A stretch of 64,000 nt of DNA from Metallibacterium scheffleri (GCF_002077135.1 NZ_LDOS01000002.1:868001-932000), one strand, 5' to 3'; shown: positions 42,906 to 54,838, numbered from the stretch's first letter. A program made the numbers and translations. The notes: generated by a model not told the origin, from the sequence alone.

Positions 42906-43697
42906 ATGAGCAAGCATCACACCAAACATCACGCCACTGCGTCTGACGCGGGCTATGGCAAAACCCTGCACGCGCTGCAAATCGAGCTGGTGAAGTTCCA
43001 GAAGCATCTGATCGCGCATGGCGATCGCATCCTGATCCTGCTGGAAGGGCGCGACGGCGCGGGCAAGGACGGCACCATCAAACGCATCGTCGAACACCTC
43101 TCGCCACGCGAAACGCGCGTGGTGGCACTGGGCAAGCCATCGAGCCGGGCAGAATCGGCGTGGTACTTCCAGCGTTATGTGCCGCACTTGCCGGTGGCAG
43201 GGGAGTTCGTGCTGTTCAACCGCAGCTGGTACAACCGCGCCGGGGTGGAATGGGTGATGGATTTCTGCACCGAGGCGCAGTACGAGGAGTTCATCGAAAC
43301 CGTGCCGGTGTTCGAGCAGATGCTGGTGCGCTCGGGCATTCAACTGTTCAAGTACTACCTCGACATCGACAAGGCCGAACAGAAGCAGCGCCTCAAAGAC
43401 CGGCTCACCGACCCGCTCAAGCAGTGGAAGATGAGCCCCATCGACGCAGCGGCGCAGAAGCACTGGAAGGCATACAGCTCGGCGCGCAACGCCATGCTGG
43501 CGCGCACCCACAGCGCAGTGGCGCCATGGACGGTGGTGCGGGCGAATGACAAGAAACGCGCGCGCCTGGGTCTGATCATGGATCTGCTCGCGCGTCTGGA
43601 TTACAAGGGCAAGGACCATGCCTTGCTGTGCCCCGATCCCGGTATCGTGTTTGCCTATACCAGTCAGACCGTGGACAGTGGGGCCATCGCACCCTGA
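42906..43697 (+). CDS. ppk2: Polyphosphate kinase 2 family protein
   Basis: A 263-residue PPK2 that uses polyphosphate to phosphorylate ADP or GDP. Walker A is GRDGAGKDGTIKR (about residue 45), Walker B-like FNRSWYNRAGVEWVM (about 105), and the lid module is QRLKDRLTDPLKQWKMSP (about 165). The length and single domain fit class I PPK2. A short His-rich N-terminus (KHHTKHH) precedes it. Context next to PHA and stress genes fits energy-reserve use under oxygen limitation. Confidence 0.93.
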   Translation: MSKHHTKHHATASDAGYGKTLHALQIELVKFQKHLIAHGDRILILLEGRDGAGKDGTIKRIVEHLSPRETRVVALGKPSSRAESAWYFQRYVPHLPVAGEFVLFNRSWYNRAGVEWVMDFCTEAQYEEFIETVPVFEQMLVRSGIQLFKYYLDIDKAEQKQRLKDRLTDPLKQWKMSPIDAAAQKHWKAYSSARNAMLARTHSAVAPWTVVRANDKKRARLGLIMDLLARLDYKGKDHALLCPDPGIVFAYTSQTVDSGAIAP

Positions 43698-43715
43698 GCA
43701 CGAACTGCGCAATCC

Positions 43716-45233
43716 ATGATGACCGCCGCGCCCGATCCGCCAGTTGCCGCAGCGGAAACCGTCAGCCCCGACCATGCGCAGATCATTCGTTTGCTCGACG
43801 ACGCACCGATGCGCCTGCCGCATGTCCTGGCGTGGGCGCTGGCCAGCGGCGGCACGCTGATTACCGGGTTGGCGGTGTTCATGCTGGGCATCTCCATGCC
43901 CCTGCTGGTACGTGATCTCGCCCTGTCGCCGGTGCAGACGGGCCTGGTCGCGGCGGCGCTGTTCGCCGGTGGCGTGCCCGGCGGCGCACTGGGCGGGTGG
44001 CTGGCCGATCGCATCGGCCGCAAGCCGGTCTTTCTGCTCGACATGGGACTGCTGGCGCTGGCCGCCATGGTGAGCGCGCTGACCTGGGATGCCTGGCTGT
44101 TGATCGCTGCGCAATGTGTGGTGGGCATCGGCGCCGGCATGGATTTCCCGGCCAGTGGCAGCTATGTCGCCGAGTGCATGCCACACCGCAAACGCAGCCG
44201 CATGCTGGTGGCGACCATTGCCTGCCAGGCACTCGGGTTGCTGCTGGCGGCCCTGCTGGCCATGGCCTTGCTGCACCTGGCGCCAAGCATTGAGGCATGG
44301 CGCTGGTTCCTCGGCATGCAGGCACTGGTCGCCGTGCTGTTTCTGCTGGCCCGCATCAACATGGCCGAGAGTCCGCGCTGGCTGATGGGACAGGGACGTA
44401 ATCGCGAAGCCGTGCATATGCTGGCGCGTTTCGTGCCCGTGGACCGGCAGCAACTGGAAGCCATGGCCTCGCGGCTGGGCGACGCGGTGCATTTCGTCGC
44501 GCGCGTGCCGCACACAAAAAAGTCGCTGGGCTATGCCGAATTGTTTCACCCGGCTTATTTGCGCAGCACGCTGCTATGCACGCTGCCGTGGTTCCTGATG
44601 GATATCGCCACCTACGGAGTGGGCCTGTTCACCGCGCTGTTGCTGACGGACCTGCATTTCGAGGGGCCGCATCTGCCCCTGGTGCAACAGGTTGCTGCGC
44701 TCGCGCGCGGCACCGGGTTGATCGACCTGTTCTGGTTGCTGGGCTTTGTGCTGGGCTTGTGGGCGGTGGCGCGCTTCGGCCGCATTCGCATGCAAGTGAC
44801 CGGCTTTGCCGGCATGGTGGCGGGCATGCTTGTGTTGTGGGCCAGCACGCTGCTGGCAGGTGGCGCCGGACAACACATCGCCCTGGTGTTCGCGGGTTTC
44901 GTGGTGTTCAACCTGTTCATGAACATGGGGCCCAACAGCACCACGTTCATCCTGCCGACCGAGCTGTACCCCACGCAGTTGCGTGCAACCGGATCCGGAT
45001 TTGCCGCCGCGATTTCAAAAATCGGCGCGACGGCGGGCGTGCTGACCTTGCCCTTGATCGAATCCGCGTGGGGTGTGCCCACCGTGCTGGCCCTGATGGC
45101 CGGGGTGAGCCTGCTCGGGCTGCTCAGCACCTGGGCATTCGGCATCTACGGCCACGGGCTCACGCTGGAACAACATCAAACCCGGATTCTGCCGCTGCAC
45201 CGACACGCAGCAACGACTTCGGATTTCAGTTGA
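43716..45233 (+). CDS. MFS transporter (sugar/metabolite porter type)
   Basis: A 505-residue 12-helix major facilitator. The loop 2-3 motif GGWLADRIGRKPVFLL (about residue 91) and the repeat ARFGRIRMQVTG (about 350) are clear; PTELYPTQLRATGSG matches the sugar-porter/metabolite family C-terminal half. The N-terminus is a polar tail of about 30 residues. The substrate is unknown. It is last in the plus-strand island and converges on the ABC exporter operon with a 39-base gap. Confidence 0.88.
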   Translation: MMTAAPDPPVAAAETVSPDHAQIIRLLDDAPMRLPHVLAWALASGGTLITGLAVFMLGISMPLLVRDLALSPVQTGLVAAALFAGGVPGGALGGWLADRIGRKPVFLLDMGLLALAAMVSALTWDAWLLIAAQCVVGIGAGMDFPASGSYVAECMPHRKRSRMLVATIACQALGLLLAALLAMALLHLAPSIEAWRWFLGMQALVAVLFLLARINMAESPRWLMGQGRNREAVHMLARFVPVDRQQLEAMASRLGDAVHFVARVPHTKKSLGYAELFHPAYLRSTLLCTLPWFLMDIATYGVGLFTALLLTDLHFEGPHLPLVQQVAALARGTGLIDLFWLLGFVLGLWAVARFGRIRMQVTGFAGMVAGMLVLWASTLLAGGAGQHIALVFAGFVVFNLFMNMGPNSTTFILPTELYPTQLRATGSGFAAAISKIGATAGVLTLPLIESAWGVPTVLALMAGVSLLGLLSTWAFGIYGHGLTLEQHQTRILPLHRHAATTSDFS

Positions 45234-45243
45234 AGGCGCTTGA

Positions 45244-45264
45244 AATGGCAGCAAACGCGCCATT
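45244..45264. terminator. Possible weak bidirectional terminator between convergent genes
   Basis: A six-base stem AATGGC/GCCATT with a nine-base loop lies in the 39-base gap between the MFS gene and the ABC-2 permease gene. No T run follows; low confidence. Confidence 0.25.
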
Positions 45265-45272
45265 GAACTGCA

Positions 45273-46406
45273 TCAGGCATTCAATGACGAGCGGAAGCGC
45301 AGCACACTCACGGTAAGCATGACCGCGGCCAATGCCGCCATCGCCGCAAGATCGGGCCACAGCACCGTGAATCCGACCCCTTTGAGGAAGACCGCGCGGA
45401 TCACGATCAGGAAGTAACGCAGCGGATTGATCAGCGTGAACCACTGCAGAGCCGTGGGCATGGCCGCGATCGGAAAGGCAAAGCCCGAGAGAATGAACAG
45501 CGGGTTGACGAAAAAGAAGTTGAGCGAGAACGCCTGCTGCTGGGTTTTGGAAAATGTCGACAGCAGCAGCCCGATGCCGATCGCTGCCAGCAAAAAGAGC
45601 GTGGCGCCAGCCAGCATCACCAGGGGATCGCCGATAAACGGAACCTTGAACCAGAAGATGCCGATCGTGCTGACCAGGGTGATGTCGCCCAGCCCGATGA
45701 GAAAGAACGGCACGGTCTTGCCGAGGATGAATTCGACCGGCCGGATCGGGCTGACCATGATCTGTTCCAGCGTGCCGACCTCGCGTTCGCGCACGATCGC
45801 GAAAGCGGTCAGGCTCACCACCTGCAGCAAGGTCAGGCTGCCGATCACGCCGGGTATGAAAAACCAGCGGTCTTCCAGGCCCGAATTGAACCAGGGCTGG
45901 GTTTGCAGCGTGACGCCAATTTCGGGTCGCGCAAGGCTGGCATGCGGGGGCAGCAGTTTGCTGGCTTCGTCGCTCGAAAACTGCGTGACAATCTGACTGA
46001 TGTAACCCAGCGCGATCAGCGCGGTGTTGGAGTTGGTGCCATCCAGGATGACCTGCAACGGCGCGCCCTTGCCATTTTGCAGGTCGCGCTGGAACCCGGC
46101 GTGGATGACGATGGCCATCAGCGCCACGTTCTGATCGATGGCGCTCTTGACCTGGGCATCGGTCCTGGCTTCTTCGACCACATCGAAGCGTCCCGATGCA
46201 ACGAAATGCGAAATCAGGCTGCGGCTGGCCTGGCTCTGGTCGAGGTCAAGCACGACGGTGCTGACGTTGTGCACGGTGAACGTCGCGGCATAGCCGAATA
46301 CCATCATTTGCACGACCAGGGGCACGATCAGGCGCAGCATCGCGCCACGATCACGCCGAATCTGCAGGAACTCCTTGGTCAACATCGCGGAGAGGCGTTC
46401 GAACAT
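45273..46406 (-). CDS. ABC-2 type permease (second)
   Basis: A 377-residue membrane subunit of an ABC-2 exporter: an N-terminal helix (LIVPLVVQMMVFGYAATF), a large periplasmic loop (about 50-170) and five C-terminal helices. VVREREVGTLEQIMVSPIRP is the conserved cytoplasmic motif of this family (YhhJ/YbhS-like). It follows the paralogous permease gene by four bases. The two probably form a heterodimer with the ATPases encoded upstream. Confidence 0.9.
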   Translation of the reverse strand: MFERLSAMLTKEFLQIRRDRGAMLRLIVPLVVQMMVFGYAATFTVHNVSTVVLDLDQSQASRSLISHFVASGRFDVVEEARTDAQVKSAIDQNVALMAIVIHAGFQRDLQNGKGAPLQVILDGTNSNTALIALGYISQIVTQFSSDEASKLLPPHASLARPEIGVTLQTQPWFNSGLEDRWFFIPGVIGSLTLLQVVSLTAFAIVREREVGTLEQIMVSPIRPVEFILGKTVPFFLIGLGDITLVSTIGIFWFKVPFIGDPLVMLAGATLFLLAAIGIGLLLSTFSKTQQQAFSLNFFFVNPLFILSGFAFPIAAMPTALQWFTLINPLRYFLIVIRAVFLKGVGFTVLWPDLAAMAALAAVMLTVSVLRFRSSLNA

Positions 46407-46410
46407 CGAC

Positions 46411-47547
46411 CTAGTCCAATCGCTTGTGGAAGGCGCGCGCGGCCAGCCAAATGATGATCACGGCAAAAATCACCAGGCCCGACAGGGGCTGCCACAGGTC
46501 GAGGATGCCGCTGCCCTTGAGGAAAATGCCGCGCAGGATGGTGACGTAATAGCGCGGATAGACAATGAGGGTCAGCGTCTGGATGGGGGCCGGCATCTGA
46601 TCGATCGGGAAGGTATAGCCCGAGAGCAGCGTGGTCGGCAGCAAAGTCACATACAGGGCGATCTGACTGGCGCCAAGCTGACTGCGGATGCGCACCGAAA
46701 TCAGGTAACCGATACCGAGGATCACCAGGCTGAATAATGCGGTCGCCGCGAACAGGGTGAGCAAGGTGCCGTGAAAGGGCACGTCGAACCAGAACACGGC
46801 CAGGCTCAGGCAGATTGCCGCATCCACCATGCCGATGATGAAATAGGGAGTGAGCTTGCCCAGCATGACCTCGAGCGCGGTCACCGGGGTCGAGATCAAC
46901 TGCTCCATGGTGCCGCGCTCCCACTCGCGCGAAACGGTCAGCGAGGTCAGCTGTGCGCCCACCAGGGCGAGGATCACCGCCACAACACCAGGGATGATGA
47001 AGTTGCGGCTGTCCAGTGTTTCGTTGAACCAGGTGCTGGGCTGCAGATCAACCTGGCCGAGCTGCGACGGCTGCACGCCGTGCGCGGCGGCCCATTGCGT
47101 CTGGATCCGTGCGTTGACCTGCGCCACCACACCCTGGATATAGCCCAGAGCGATATTGGTGGTATTGACATCGGTGGCATCGAACACCGCCTGTATATTG
47201 GCGGTGCCCGTGGTGGCCAGCGTGCGCGAGAAGTCGACCGGAATCACGACTGCCGCGATGCAGTCGCCACGGTTCATCGCATTGCGAATGCCTGCCTGAC
47301 TGTGCGGTACCTTGCTGATCGAAAACCAGCCGCCGGCGTCGAATGCATTGACGATCGAGCGGCTGATCTGGCTGTTTTCCTGGTCGTACATGCACATCGG
47401 CACATGCTTGATGTCCAGACTCACGCCATAGCCGAGCAGCCCCATCTGCATCAGTGGCATGAGCAGCGCGATGGCCAGACTGCGCGGATCGCGCCAGATC
47501 TGCAGGGCCTCCTTGTAAGCCATCGCCAGCAGGCGGCGCAGGTTCAT
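46411..47547 (-). CDS. ABC-2 type permease (first)
   Basis: A 378-residue paralogue of the neighbouring permease. It begins MNLRRLLAMAYKEALQIWRD, has a large external loop and a five-helix C-terminal half. The motif VSREWERGTMEQLISTPVTALE is the counterpart of the conserved exporter motif. Its ATG overlaps the ATPase stop (ATGA). Overall similarity is to the YbhR/YbhS type drug or lipid exporters; the substrate is unknown. Confidence 0.9.
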   Translation of the reverse strand: MNLRRLLAMAYKEALQIWRDPRSLAIALLMPLMQMGLLGYGVSLDIKHVPMCMYDQENSQISRSIVNAFDAGGWFSISKVPHSQAGIRNAMNRGDCIAAVVIPVDFSRTLATTGTANIQAVFDATDVNTTNIALGYIQGVVAQVNARIQTQWAAAHGVQPSQLGQVDLQPSTWFNETLDSRNFIIPGVVAVILALVGAQLTSLTVSREWERGTMEQLISTPVTALEVMLGKLTPYFIIGMVDAAICLSLAVFWFDVPFHGTLLTLFAATALFSLVILGIGYLISVRIRSQLGASQIALYVTLLPTTLLSGYTFPIDQMPAPIQTLTLIVYPRYYVTILRGIFLKGSGILDLWQPLSGLVIFAVIIIWLAARAFHKRLD

Positions 47548-48500
47548 GCCACGTTCCTCATGTCCTGCGCGTGCGACACCAGCCGCACGAACACGTCTTC
47601 CAGACTGGGCAGCACTTTGCGCGTCGGTCCCGTCTGGATGCCGTGCTGGGTCAAAAACACCGACAGGGTGTCGATGGTCAAACCGTCTGCCGTAACCACC
47701 ACGTGCAGCTTGTCGCCGAAAATGGCGGCTTCGACCACGCCCGGCGCACCCGTCAGCACCTTGAGAGCGGCGCCCAGCGGGCTGCATGCGACCTCGAGCA
47801 AATCGCCTCCCAGGCCATGGGCGCGCAGCTCGCCCGGGCTACCCATGGCCACCAGTTTGCCGCGGTCGATCAAGGCGATGCGGTTGCAGTATTCAGCCTC
47901 GTCCATGTAGTGGGTGGACACCAGAATGGTGACGCCAGTGCTTGCCAGATCGTGGATCAAATCCCAGAACATGCGCCGCGCCGCGGGTTCCACGCCCGAG
48001 GTCGGCTCATCGAGGAACAGTACCGGCGGACGGTGCAGGATGGCGCAACCCAGCGCCAGGCGTTGCTTCCAGCCGCCCGCGAGCGTATTCACCAGCGCGT
48101 CCTCCTGACCCTTGAGCGCGGCCATGGACAAGGCGAACGCCATGCGTTCGGGCAGCTCGTGTTGTGGCACGTGATAGATGCCGCCGAAAAAGTGCAAGTT
48201 CTCACGTACCGTCAAATCGCCGTAAAGCGAGAACTTCTGCGACATGTAGCCGATGTGCTCGCGCACCGCTTGCGACTGGCTGCCCACCTCGAACCCGGCC
48301 ACCGTGGCATTGCCGGAGCTGGGCGTGAGCAGGCCGCAGAACATGCGGATGGTGGTGGACTTGCCGGCGCCATTGGGACCGATGAAGCCCATCACCTCGC
48401 CGCGAGCAATGGACAGATCCAGGTGATCGACCGCGGTGAAAGGACCGAAGCGCCTGGTCAGGCCGCGAGCGACAACGGCGGATTCAGTGCTGGTGCTCAT
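47544..48500 (-). CDS. ABC transporter ATP-binding protein (second)
   Basis: A 318-residue ATPase. Walker A GPNGAGKSTTIRMF is at about residue 40, signature region VNTLAGGWKQRLALG and Walker B VLFLDEPTSGVEP at about 160, followed by STHYMDEAEYCNRIALI. The C-terminal DUF4162-like extension is typical of ABC-2 exporters. The signature has LAGGWKQ in place of LSGGxxQ. It overlaps both neighbours by four bases. Confidence 0.93.
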   Translation of the reverse strand: MSTSTESAVVARGLTRRFGPFTAVDHLDLSIARGEVMGFIGPNGAGKSTTIRMFCGLLTPSSGNATVAGFEVGSQSQAVREHIGYMSQKFSLYGDLTVRENLHFFGGIYHVPQHELPERMAFALSMAALKGQEDALVNTLAGGWKQRLALGCAILHRPPVLFLDEPTSGVEPAARRMFWDLIHDLASTGVTILVSTHYMDEAEYCNRIALIDRGKLVAMGSPGELRAHGLGGDLLEVACSPLGAALKVLTGAPGVVEAAIFGDKLHVVVTADGLTIDTLSVFLTQHGIQTGPTRKVLPSLEDVFVRLVSHAQDMRNVA

Positions 48501-49432
48501 GTTGCCGGTGCACCCAGCAAGGCCACGAAGACATCCTCGATCCCCGGCTCGGCCGGTTCGATCTGCGCGTCCGCCATGCCTTGCCTGGACAGCAGCGCGC
48601 GCAGCTCGGGGATGCGGCGGGCGGCGTCGTCCACCCGCACATGCACTTGATCGCCCATCAACAACACCCCCAGCACCCCGGGTTTGCCCGCGAGCGCGTC
48701 GCGCACGGCACGCGGTTGCGGCGCGCTGATGGCCAACAGCGCACCGGGCATGGAGGCCTTCAGCCGCGCCGGCGTGTCGCAATGGCGAATTTCACCCTCG
48801 TGGAACAGCGCCAGGCGCGAACAACGTTCGGCCTCGTCCATGTACGCGGTGGCCATCAGGATCGCCACACCACTCTCGCGCAGGTTGTAGAGGATGGCCC
48901 AGAAGTCGCGTCGCGAAACCGGATCGACGCCTGTGGTCGGCTCGTCGAGCAGCAGCACGCGCGGCGTGTGGATCAGCGCGCAGATCAAGCCGAGTTTCTG
49001 CTTCATCCCGCCCGAGAGTTGCCCGGCCAGCCTGCGTTCGAATCCCGTCAGCCCGGCGGCGCGCATCAATTCCTGGCTGCGCGCGATACGCTGCTTGCGC
49101 GGCACGCCGAAAAGCTCCGCATAGAAAAAAATGTTCTCGGCGATGCTCAGGTCGTCATACAACCCGAAGCGCTGTGGCATGTAGCTCAAGCGCAACTTGG
49201 CGGCTTCAGGGTCGGCGGTCACGTCGATGCCATCGACCGTGACGGCACCTGCATCCGGACGCAGCACGCCAGCAAGCATGCGCATGGTGGTGGTTTTCCC
49301 CGCGCCATCGGGTCCGACCAAACCGAAAATCTCGCCAGGTTCGACGCTGAACTCGACGCCGCGAACCGCATGCAGCGGGCCAAAGCTTTTGCTCAGCGCG
49401 CGCACCTGCACGGCGAACTCGAGCGTGCTCAT
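48497..49432 (-). CDS. ABC transporter ATP-binding protein (first)
   Basis: A 311-residue ATPase. Walker A GPDGAGKTTTMRMLAG is at about residue 39, signature LSGGMKQKLGLI and Walker B VLLLDEPTTGVDP near 160, H-loop replaced by ATAYMDEAERC (ATAY where ATH is usual). The C-terminal extension matches that of the second ATPase, so the two presumably pair. In E. coli the corresponding genes are split or fused (YbhF, RbbA). Confidence 0.93.
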   Translation of the reverse strand: MSTLEFAVQVRALSKSFGPLHAVRGVEFSVEPGEIFGLVGPDGAGKTTTMRMLAGVLRPDAGAVTVDGIDVTADPEAAKLRLSYMPQRFGLYDDLSIAENIFFYAELFGVPRKQRIARSQELMRAAGLTGFERRLAGQLSGGMKQKLGLICALIHTPRVLLLDEPTTGVDPVSRRDFWAILYNLRESGVAILMATAYMDEAERCSRLALFHEGEIRHCDTPARLKASMPGALLAISAPQPRAVRDALAGKPGVLGVLLMGDQVHVRVDDAARRIPELRALLSRQGMADAQIEPAEPGIEDVFVALLGAPAT

Positions 49433-50421
49433 TTTCCGGCCGGCAACAATGCGATCGAGGCATCCGCGGGCATGCCGGGCAACAGCTCATGGTTCGGGTT
49501 GTCGATGTCGATACGAATGCGATAGACCAGGGTTACCCGCTCGGCGTGGGTTTCCACCGTCTTGGGCGTGAATTCGGCTTGCGAGGCGATGAAGCCGATG
49601 CGTCCGTGATAAATGTGACCTGGATACGTATCCGTGGTGACCGTCACCGGCTCACCGAGACGCACGCGCCCCAGATCCTGCTCATTGACATAAGCGCGCA
49701 GCCAGACATGGCCCAAATCGTCGAGGGTGAAGATGGCGACTCCGGGTCCTGCCACCTCGCCCAATTCGGCTTCACGTATCGCCAACACGCCGCTGAAGGG
49801 CGCGCGCAGCGTGGTGTAGGACAAGGTCACGCGATCCAGGGCAACCTTGGCCTGCGCGGTCTTGAGGTTGGCCTCGGCCAGGCTGACATTGTCGACCGCG
49901 ACTTTCACCAGGGCCTCATCCCGCGCCAGTACCGCGGCCGATTGACCTGCTGCGGTTACGGCGAGGTCGTAGGTCTGGCGCGAGACGAAACCGGGCTTGG
50001 TGAGTGTTGCATCGCGCGCCAGGTCACGCTGCTTCTGCGTCAGGTCCAGTTGATCGCTGGCCACGGTCTTGCGTGCCGCGGCAAGACTGCTCTGATCGAC
50101 GGCAACTTGCTCCCGGGCCGTCCCCAGCGCGGCAAGATCCATCTGCACCTGCTGCCGGTAGAGCCGGTCATCGACACGCGCGAGCACGGCGCCGGTCTTG
50201 ACTTCTTCGCCTTCATCGAAGGGCAAATAGGTAATCGGGGCTTCGACATCGGTAAAGCCAAGCACGCTCTGGTGTGCCTCGATGTTGCCCGAAACGACGA
50301 TGTTGGCGGGCCCCTGCGCGGGGCCGAATACCAGCGTGCGCAACGGCGTCGAGAAAACAATCACCGCGACAACCAACACCGCCACCAGTACCAACAGCGC
50401 GGTACGACGAGGGCCCGTCAT
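49429..50421 (-). CDS. HlyD-family periplasmic adaptor
   Basis: A 330-residue membrane-fusion protein. One N-terminal helix (ALLVLVAVLVVAVIVFST) anchors it; the barrel-sandwich motif (VVSGNIEAHQSVLGF), a long alpha-helical hairpin (about 95-200) and beta-barrel (GVLAIREAELGEVAGPGVAIF) follow. It is first in the five-gene exporter operon (adaptor, two ATPases, two permeases), all joined by overlaps or short gaps. Substrate unknown; YbhG-like adaptors handle cationic drugs. An FNR-type box lies 110 bases upstream. Confidence 0.92.
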   Translation of the reverse strand: MTGPRRTALLVLVAVLVVAVIVFSTPLRTLVFGPAQGPANIVVSGNIEAHQSVLGFTDVEAPITYLPFDEGEEVKTGAVLARVDDRLYRQQVQMDLAALGTAREQVAVDQSSLAAARKTVASDQLDLTQKQRDLARDATLTKPGFVSRQTYDLAVTAAGQSAAVLARDEALVKVAVDNVSLAEANLKTAQAKVALDRVTLSYTTLRAPFSGVLAIREAELGEVAGPGVAIFTLDDLGHVWLRAYVNEQDLGRVRLGEPVTVTTDTYPGHIYHGRIGFIASQAEFTPKTVETHAERVTLVYRIRIDIDNPNHELLPGMPADASIALLPAGK

Positions 50422-50531
50422 GATGGATGACTCACGGTGCGTGACTGGTTGACCAAGGGAACCATCCGGAGCGATCCGGCATCCAGATCAGGTTGGCGAT
50501 GCAATCTTCCCCTGCTCAATCGTGTCGCATA

Positions 50532-52492
<1,961 letters not shown>

Positions 52493-52493
<1 letters not shown>

Positions 52494-52789
52494 TGAGCGA
52501 AAAGCCCGTACATCCGGACGATGCCGACGACGCACTGGTACGGCAGGCGCGCCTGCACAGCACGCGCCTGCAGCATCAAGCGGACGACGGCCAGTCCTCG
52601 GTCACGCGCCATCTGGCGCAGATCGGCGTGCTCGGTTTGACTATCGTGGTGCCGATGCTGCTTGGACTCTTCGCGGGGCATTGGCTGGATCACGCCTGCG
52701 GAACAGGGCTGATGTTCACCGGCGCGTTGCTGATCCTGGGGCTGATCCTGGGCAGTTGGTCGGCCTGGAACTGGATCAAACGCGCATGA
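52493..52789 (+). CDS. atpQ: AtpQ (AtpI-like) membrane protein
   Basis: A 98-residue protein with a charged N-terminus (about 45 residues) and two hydrophobic helices (IGVLGLTIVVPMLLGLFAGH; FTGALLILGLILGSW). It matches AtpQ of N-ATPase operons, related to AtpI/AtpZ, thought to help c-ring assembly or Mg2+ handling. ATG at 52493 was chosen over the in-frame GTG just before it. Confidence 0.88.
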
Positions 52790-53091
52790 ACACCTGGCTT
52801 CTGCGCGCCGCCTCGGCGCATGCGTCATGGCCGTTGCTGCTGCCCGGGTTGCTTCTGGGGTTTCTTGCCGGGTTCGCGTATTTTCATGCCGTCTGGAGGA
52901 ATGCGCGTGCACTGGTATCCGGCCGGCACAAGGTGCTGACCACCGTGGCCATGGCATTCGGCCGGTTCATCCTGCTGGCAGGCTTGCTGTTTCTGGCGGC
53001 GCAGGCGGGCGCCATGGTTTTGCTGTTGACGGCATCGGGCGTACTGGCGGGCCGCTTCGTAGTCATGCGTCGCGTGCGGCGGGATCGCTGA
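52786..53091 (+). CDS. atpR: AtpR membrane protein of the N-type ATPase
   Basis: A 101-residue three-helix protein: LLLPGLLLGFLAGFAYFHAVW, FGRFILLAGLLFLAAQAGAMV and a third helix. AtpR is found only in N-ATPase operons; a conserved Arg in the second membrane helix (here FGRF) is thought to interact with the c-subunit carboxylates and aid ring assembly. It overlaps atpQ by ATGA and atpB by TGATG. Confidence 0.9.
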   Translation: MNTWLLRAASAHASWPLLLPGLLLGFLAGFAYFHAVWRNARALVSGRHKVLTTVAMAFGRFILLAGLLFLAAQAGAMVLLLTASGVLAGRFVVMRRVRRDR

Positions 53092-53576
53092 TGCAATCGC
53101 CTCTGCACAATCCGGCGCTGTTCCATCTCGGTCCGATACCGATCACGCAGGCCGTGGTGACCACTTGGGTGATTATGGCATTGCTGCTGTCCGGCGCCGC
53201 GCTGCTCAGACGCCGCCTGCAACTGCTGCCTTCGCGCAGTCAGGCGGCTTTCGAGCTGGTCGTCGCCACGGTGGATGCGCAGATCCGCGACACCATGCAG
53301 CTTGAACCAGGCCCTTACCGCGCCTTCATCGGTACGTTGTTCGTCTATATTTTTCTGGCCAATTGGTCTTCGCTCATGCCCGGGGTCAAGCCACCGACTG
53401 CGCAACTCGAAACGGATATGGCGCTGGCACTGCTGGTATTCATCGCCGTGATCGGCTTTGGTATTCGTGCTGGCGGGATACGCGGTTATCTGGCGACATT
53501 CGCAGCGCCGAGTCCGCTGATGATTCCGCTGAATTTCTTCGAGAGCCTCACGCGCACGTTTTCCCTGTTCGTGCGT

Positions 53577-53584
53577 TTGTTTGG
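53577..53584. repeat. 8-bp target site duplication, left copy
   Basis: TTGTTTGG directly before the left inverted repeat of the ISL3 element; identical to 55312-55319. Confidence 0.93.
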
Positions 53585-53590
53585 GCCTCG

Positions 53591-54838
53591 TCAGCAAAAC
53601 CTGTGGGCGAGCTTCGGCTCAGGTAGCTTGCCAAGCACATGATAGAGCGCGATTTCTGTCGCCCTGAAGGTCCGAAATCCGTAGGCTTTTCTCATGGTGA
53701 CTTTGCACTTGTTGTTGAGCCCCTCGACGACGCCGCTGGAGAACTGCTTGCGGGCGCGGAAATAGTTCAACAGCAGCTCGTGGTGTCGGCGTAGCGTGCC
53801 GGCGACTTTCTTCATCGGCTCGATCTGTGAGCGCATCACCTGCGTGCACCACTCATCGAGGAATCTGCCGGCCCAGGTGGGTGACACGTACTCCCAGAAC
53901 TTCTGGAAGTCCTCCTTCAGCAGGTAGGCGCGAACCGTCTTCAGGTTGTACTTCAGCAGTTCCCGCAGGCGGCCGCGCTGTTTTCCCGTCAGATTGCCCG
54001 GACGCTTCAGCACGCACCACCGGGTCTTCTTCAGGACAGGCTCATAGCCGTCCTGGTGCATCCGGCGGGCTTCGTTGGCACGCACTTCGTCGATCGCCTT
54101 GTTGATCGTCGCCACGACGTGGAAACGGTCGAGAATGTTCAGTGCGTTCGGGCAGTTCTGCTCGATCAGCTTCAGGTAGGGCTTCCACATGTCCGAGCAG
54201 ACGAAGGCGATCCGCGCCGCGAGATCTTTGCCGATCAGGTCAAAGAAGCGCTGGAAGCTGGCCGTGGTGCGCTCCTTGCCGACCCAAAGCAGCCGCGTGA
54301 AGCCGGCATCGATCTGGTAGACCAGCGTCAGATACGCGTGGCCGCGGCCGTACTGGATTTCGTCGACGCCGATGGCACGCAGCGGCCCCCACTCGCGATG
54401 CGCCAGCCCCCACTCGACCACCCATGCCACGGCGTGAAACACCTTTTCCCAGCTGGTGCGGAACGCTACCGCCGTTTCTCGCCAGGACAGTCGGCGCGCC
54501 CACTGCGCGAGGAACAACATGTACGCCTTGCAGAGCGTGTGCTTGCCAATCGCCCAGGGCACCTGTTCGACCTTGACGCCGCATCCACGGCAGGCGACTC
54601 GACGCATGGCATACAATAAAATCACCGCGAAGCCCCAGACCGGAATGAACTCGAAGCGGCGCACCGACAGCGTATCGTAGCCGCTGCCGCGCTTTCCGCA
54701 TCCCGAGCAGATCGGACGCGAACCGCGGCGAGGACGCACGTCAACCTCGATGGTGTTCTCGGCCTCGAGCAGGCGCGCACCCTGATACACGAAACCAGGA
54801 TGGTGGTGACAGGCATTCAGCAAGCGGGTGATCAACAT
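53591..54838 (-). CDS. ISL3-family transposase
   Basis: A 415-residue transposase from MLITRLLNACHHHPGF. Zinc-finger region CSGCGKRGSGYD with CRGCGVK (about 48-92) matches zf-ISL3; an HTH region (LSWRETAVAFRTSW) follows. The DDE domain has D in AIGVDEIQYGRGH (about 160), D in VCSDMWKPYLK and the C-terminal GVVEGLNNKCK with the Glu. The length is normal; no disruption is seen, so the element is probably active. Confidence 0.95.
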   Translation of the reverse strand: MLITRLLNACHHHPGFVYQGARLLEAENTIEVDVRPRRGSRPICSGCGKRGSGYDTLSVRRFEFIPVWGFAVILLYAMRRVACRGCGVKVEQVPWAIGKHTLCKAYMLFLAQWARRLSWRETAVAFRTSWEKVFHAVAWVVEWGLAHREWGPLRAIGVDEIQYGRGHAYLTLVYQIDAGFTRLLWVGKERTTASFQRFFDLIGKDLAARIAFVCSDMWKPYLKLIEQNCPNALNILDRFHVVATINKAIDEVRANEARRMHQDGYEPVLKKTRWCVLKRPGNLTGKQRGRLRELLKYNLKTVRAYLLKEDFQKFWEYVSPTWAGRFLDEWCTQVMRSQIEPMKKVAGTLRRHHELLLNYFRARKQFSSGVVEGLNNKCKVTMRKAYGFRTFRATEIALYHVLGKLPEPKLAHRFC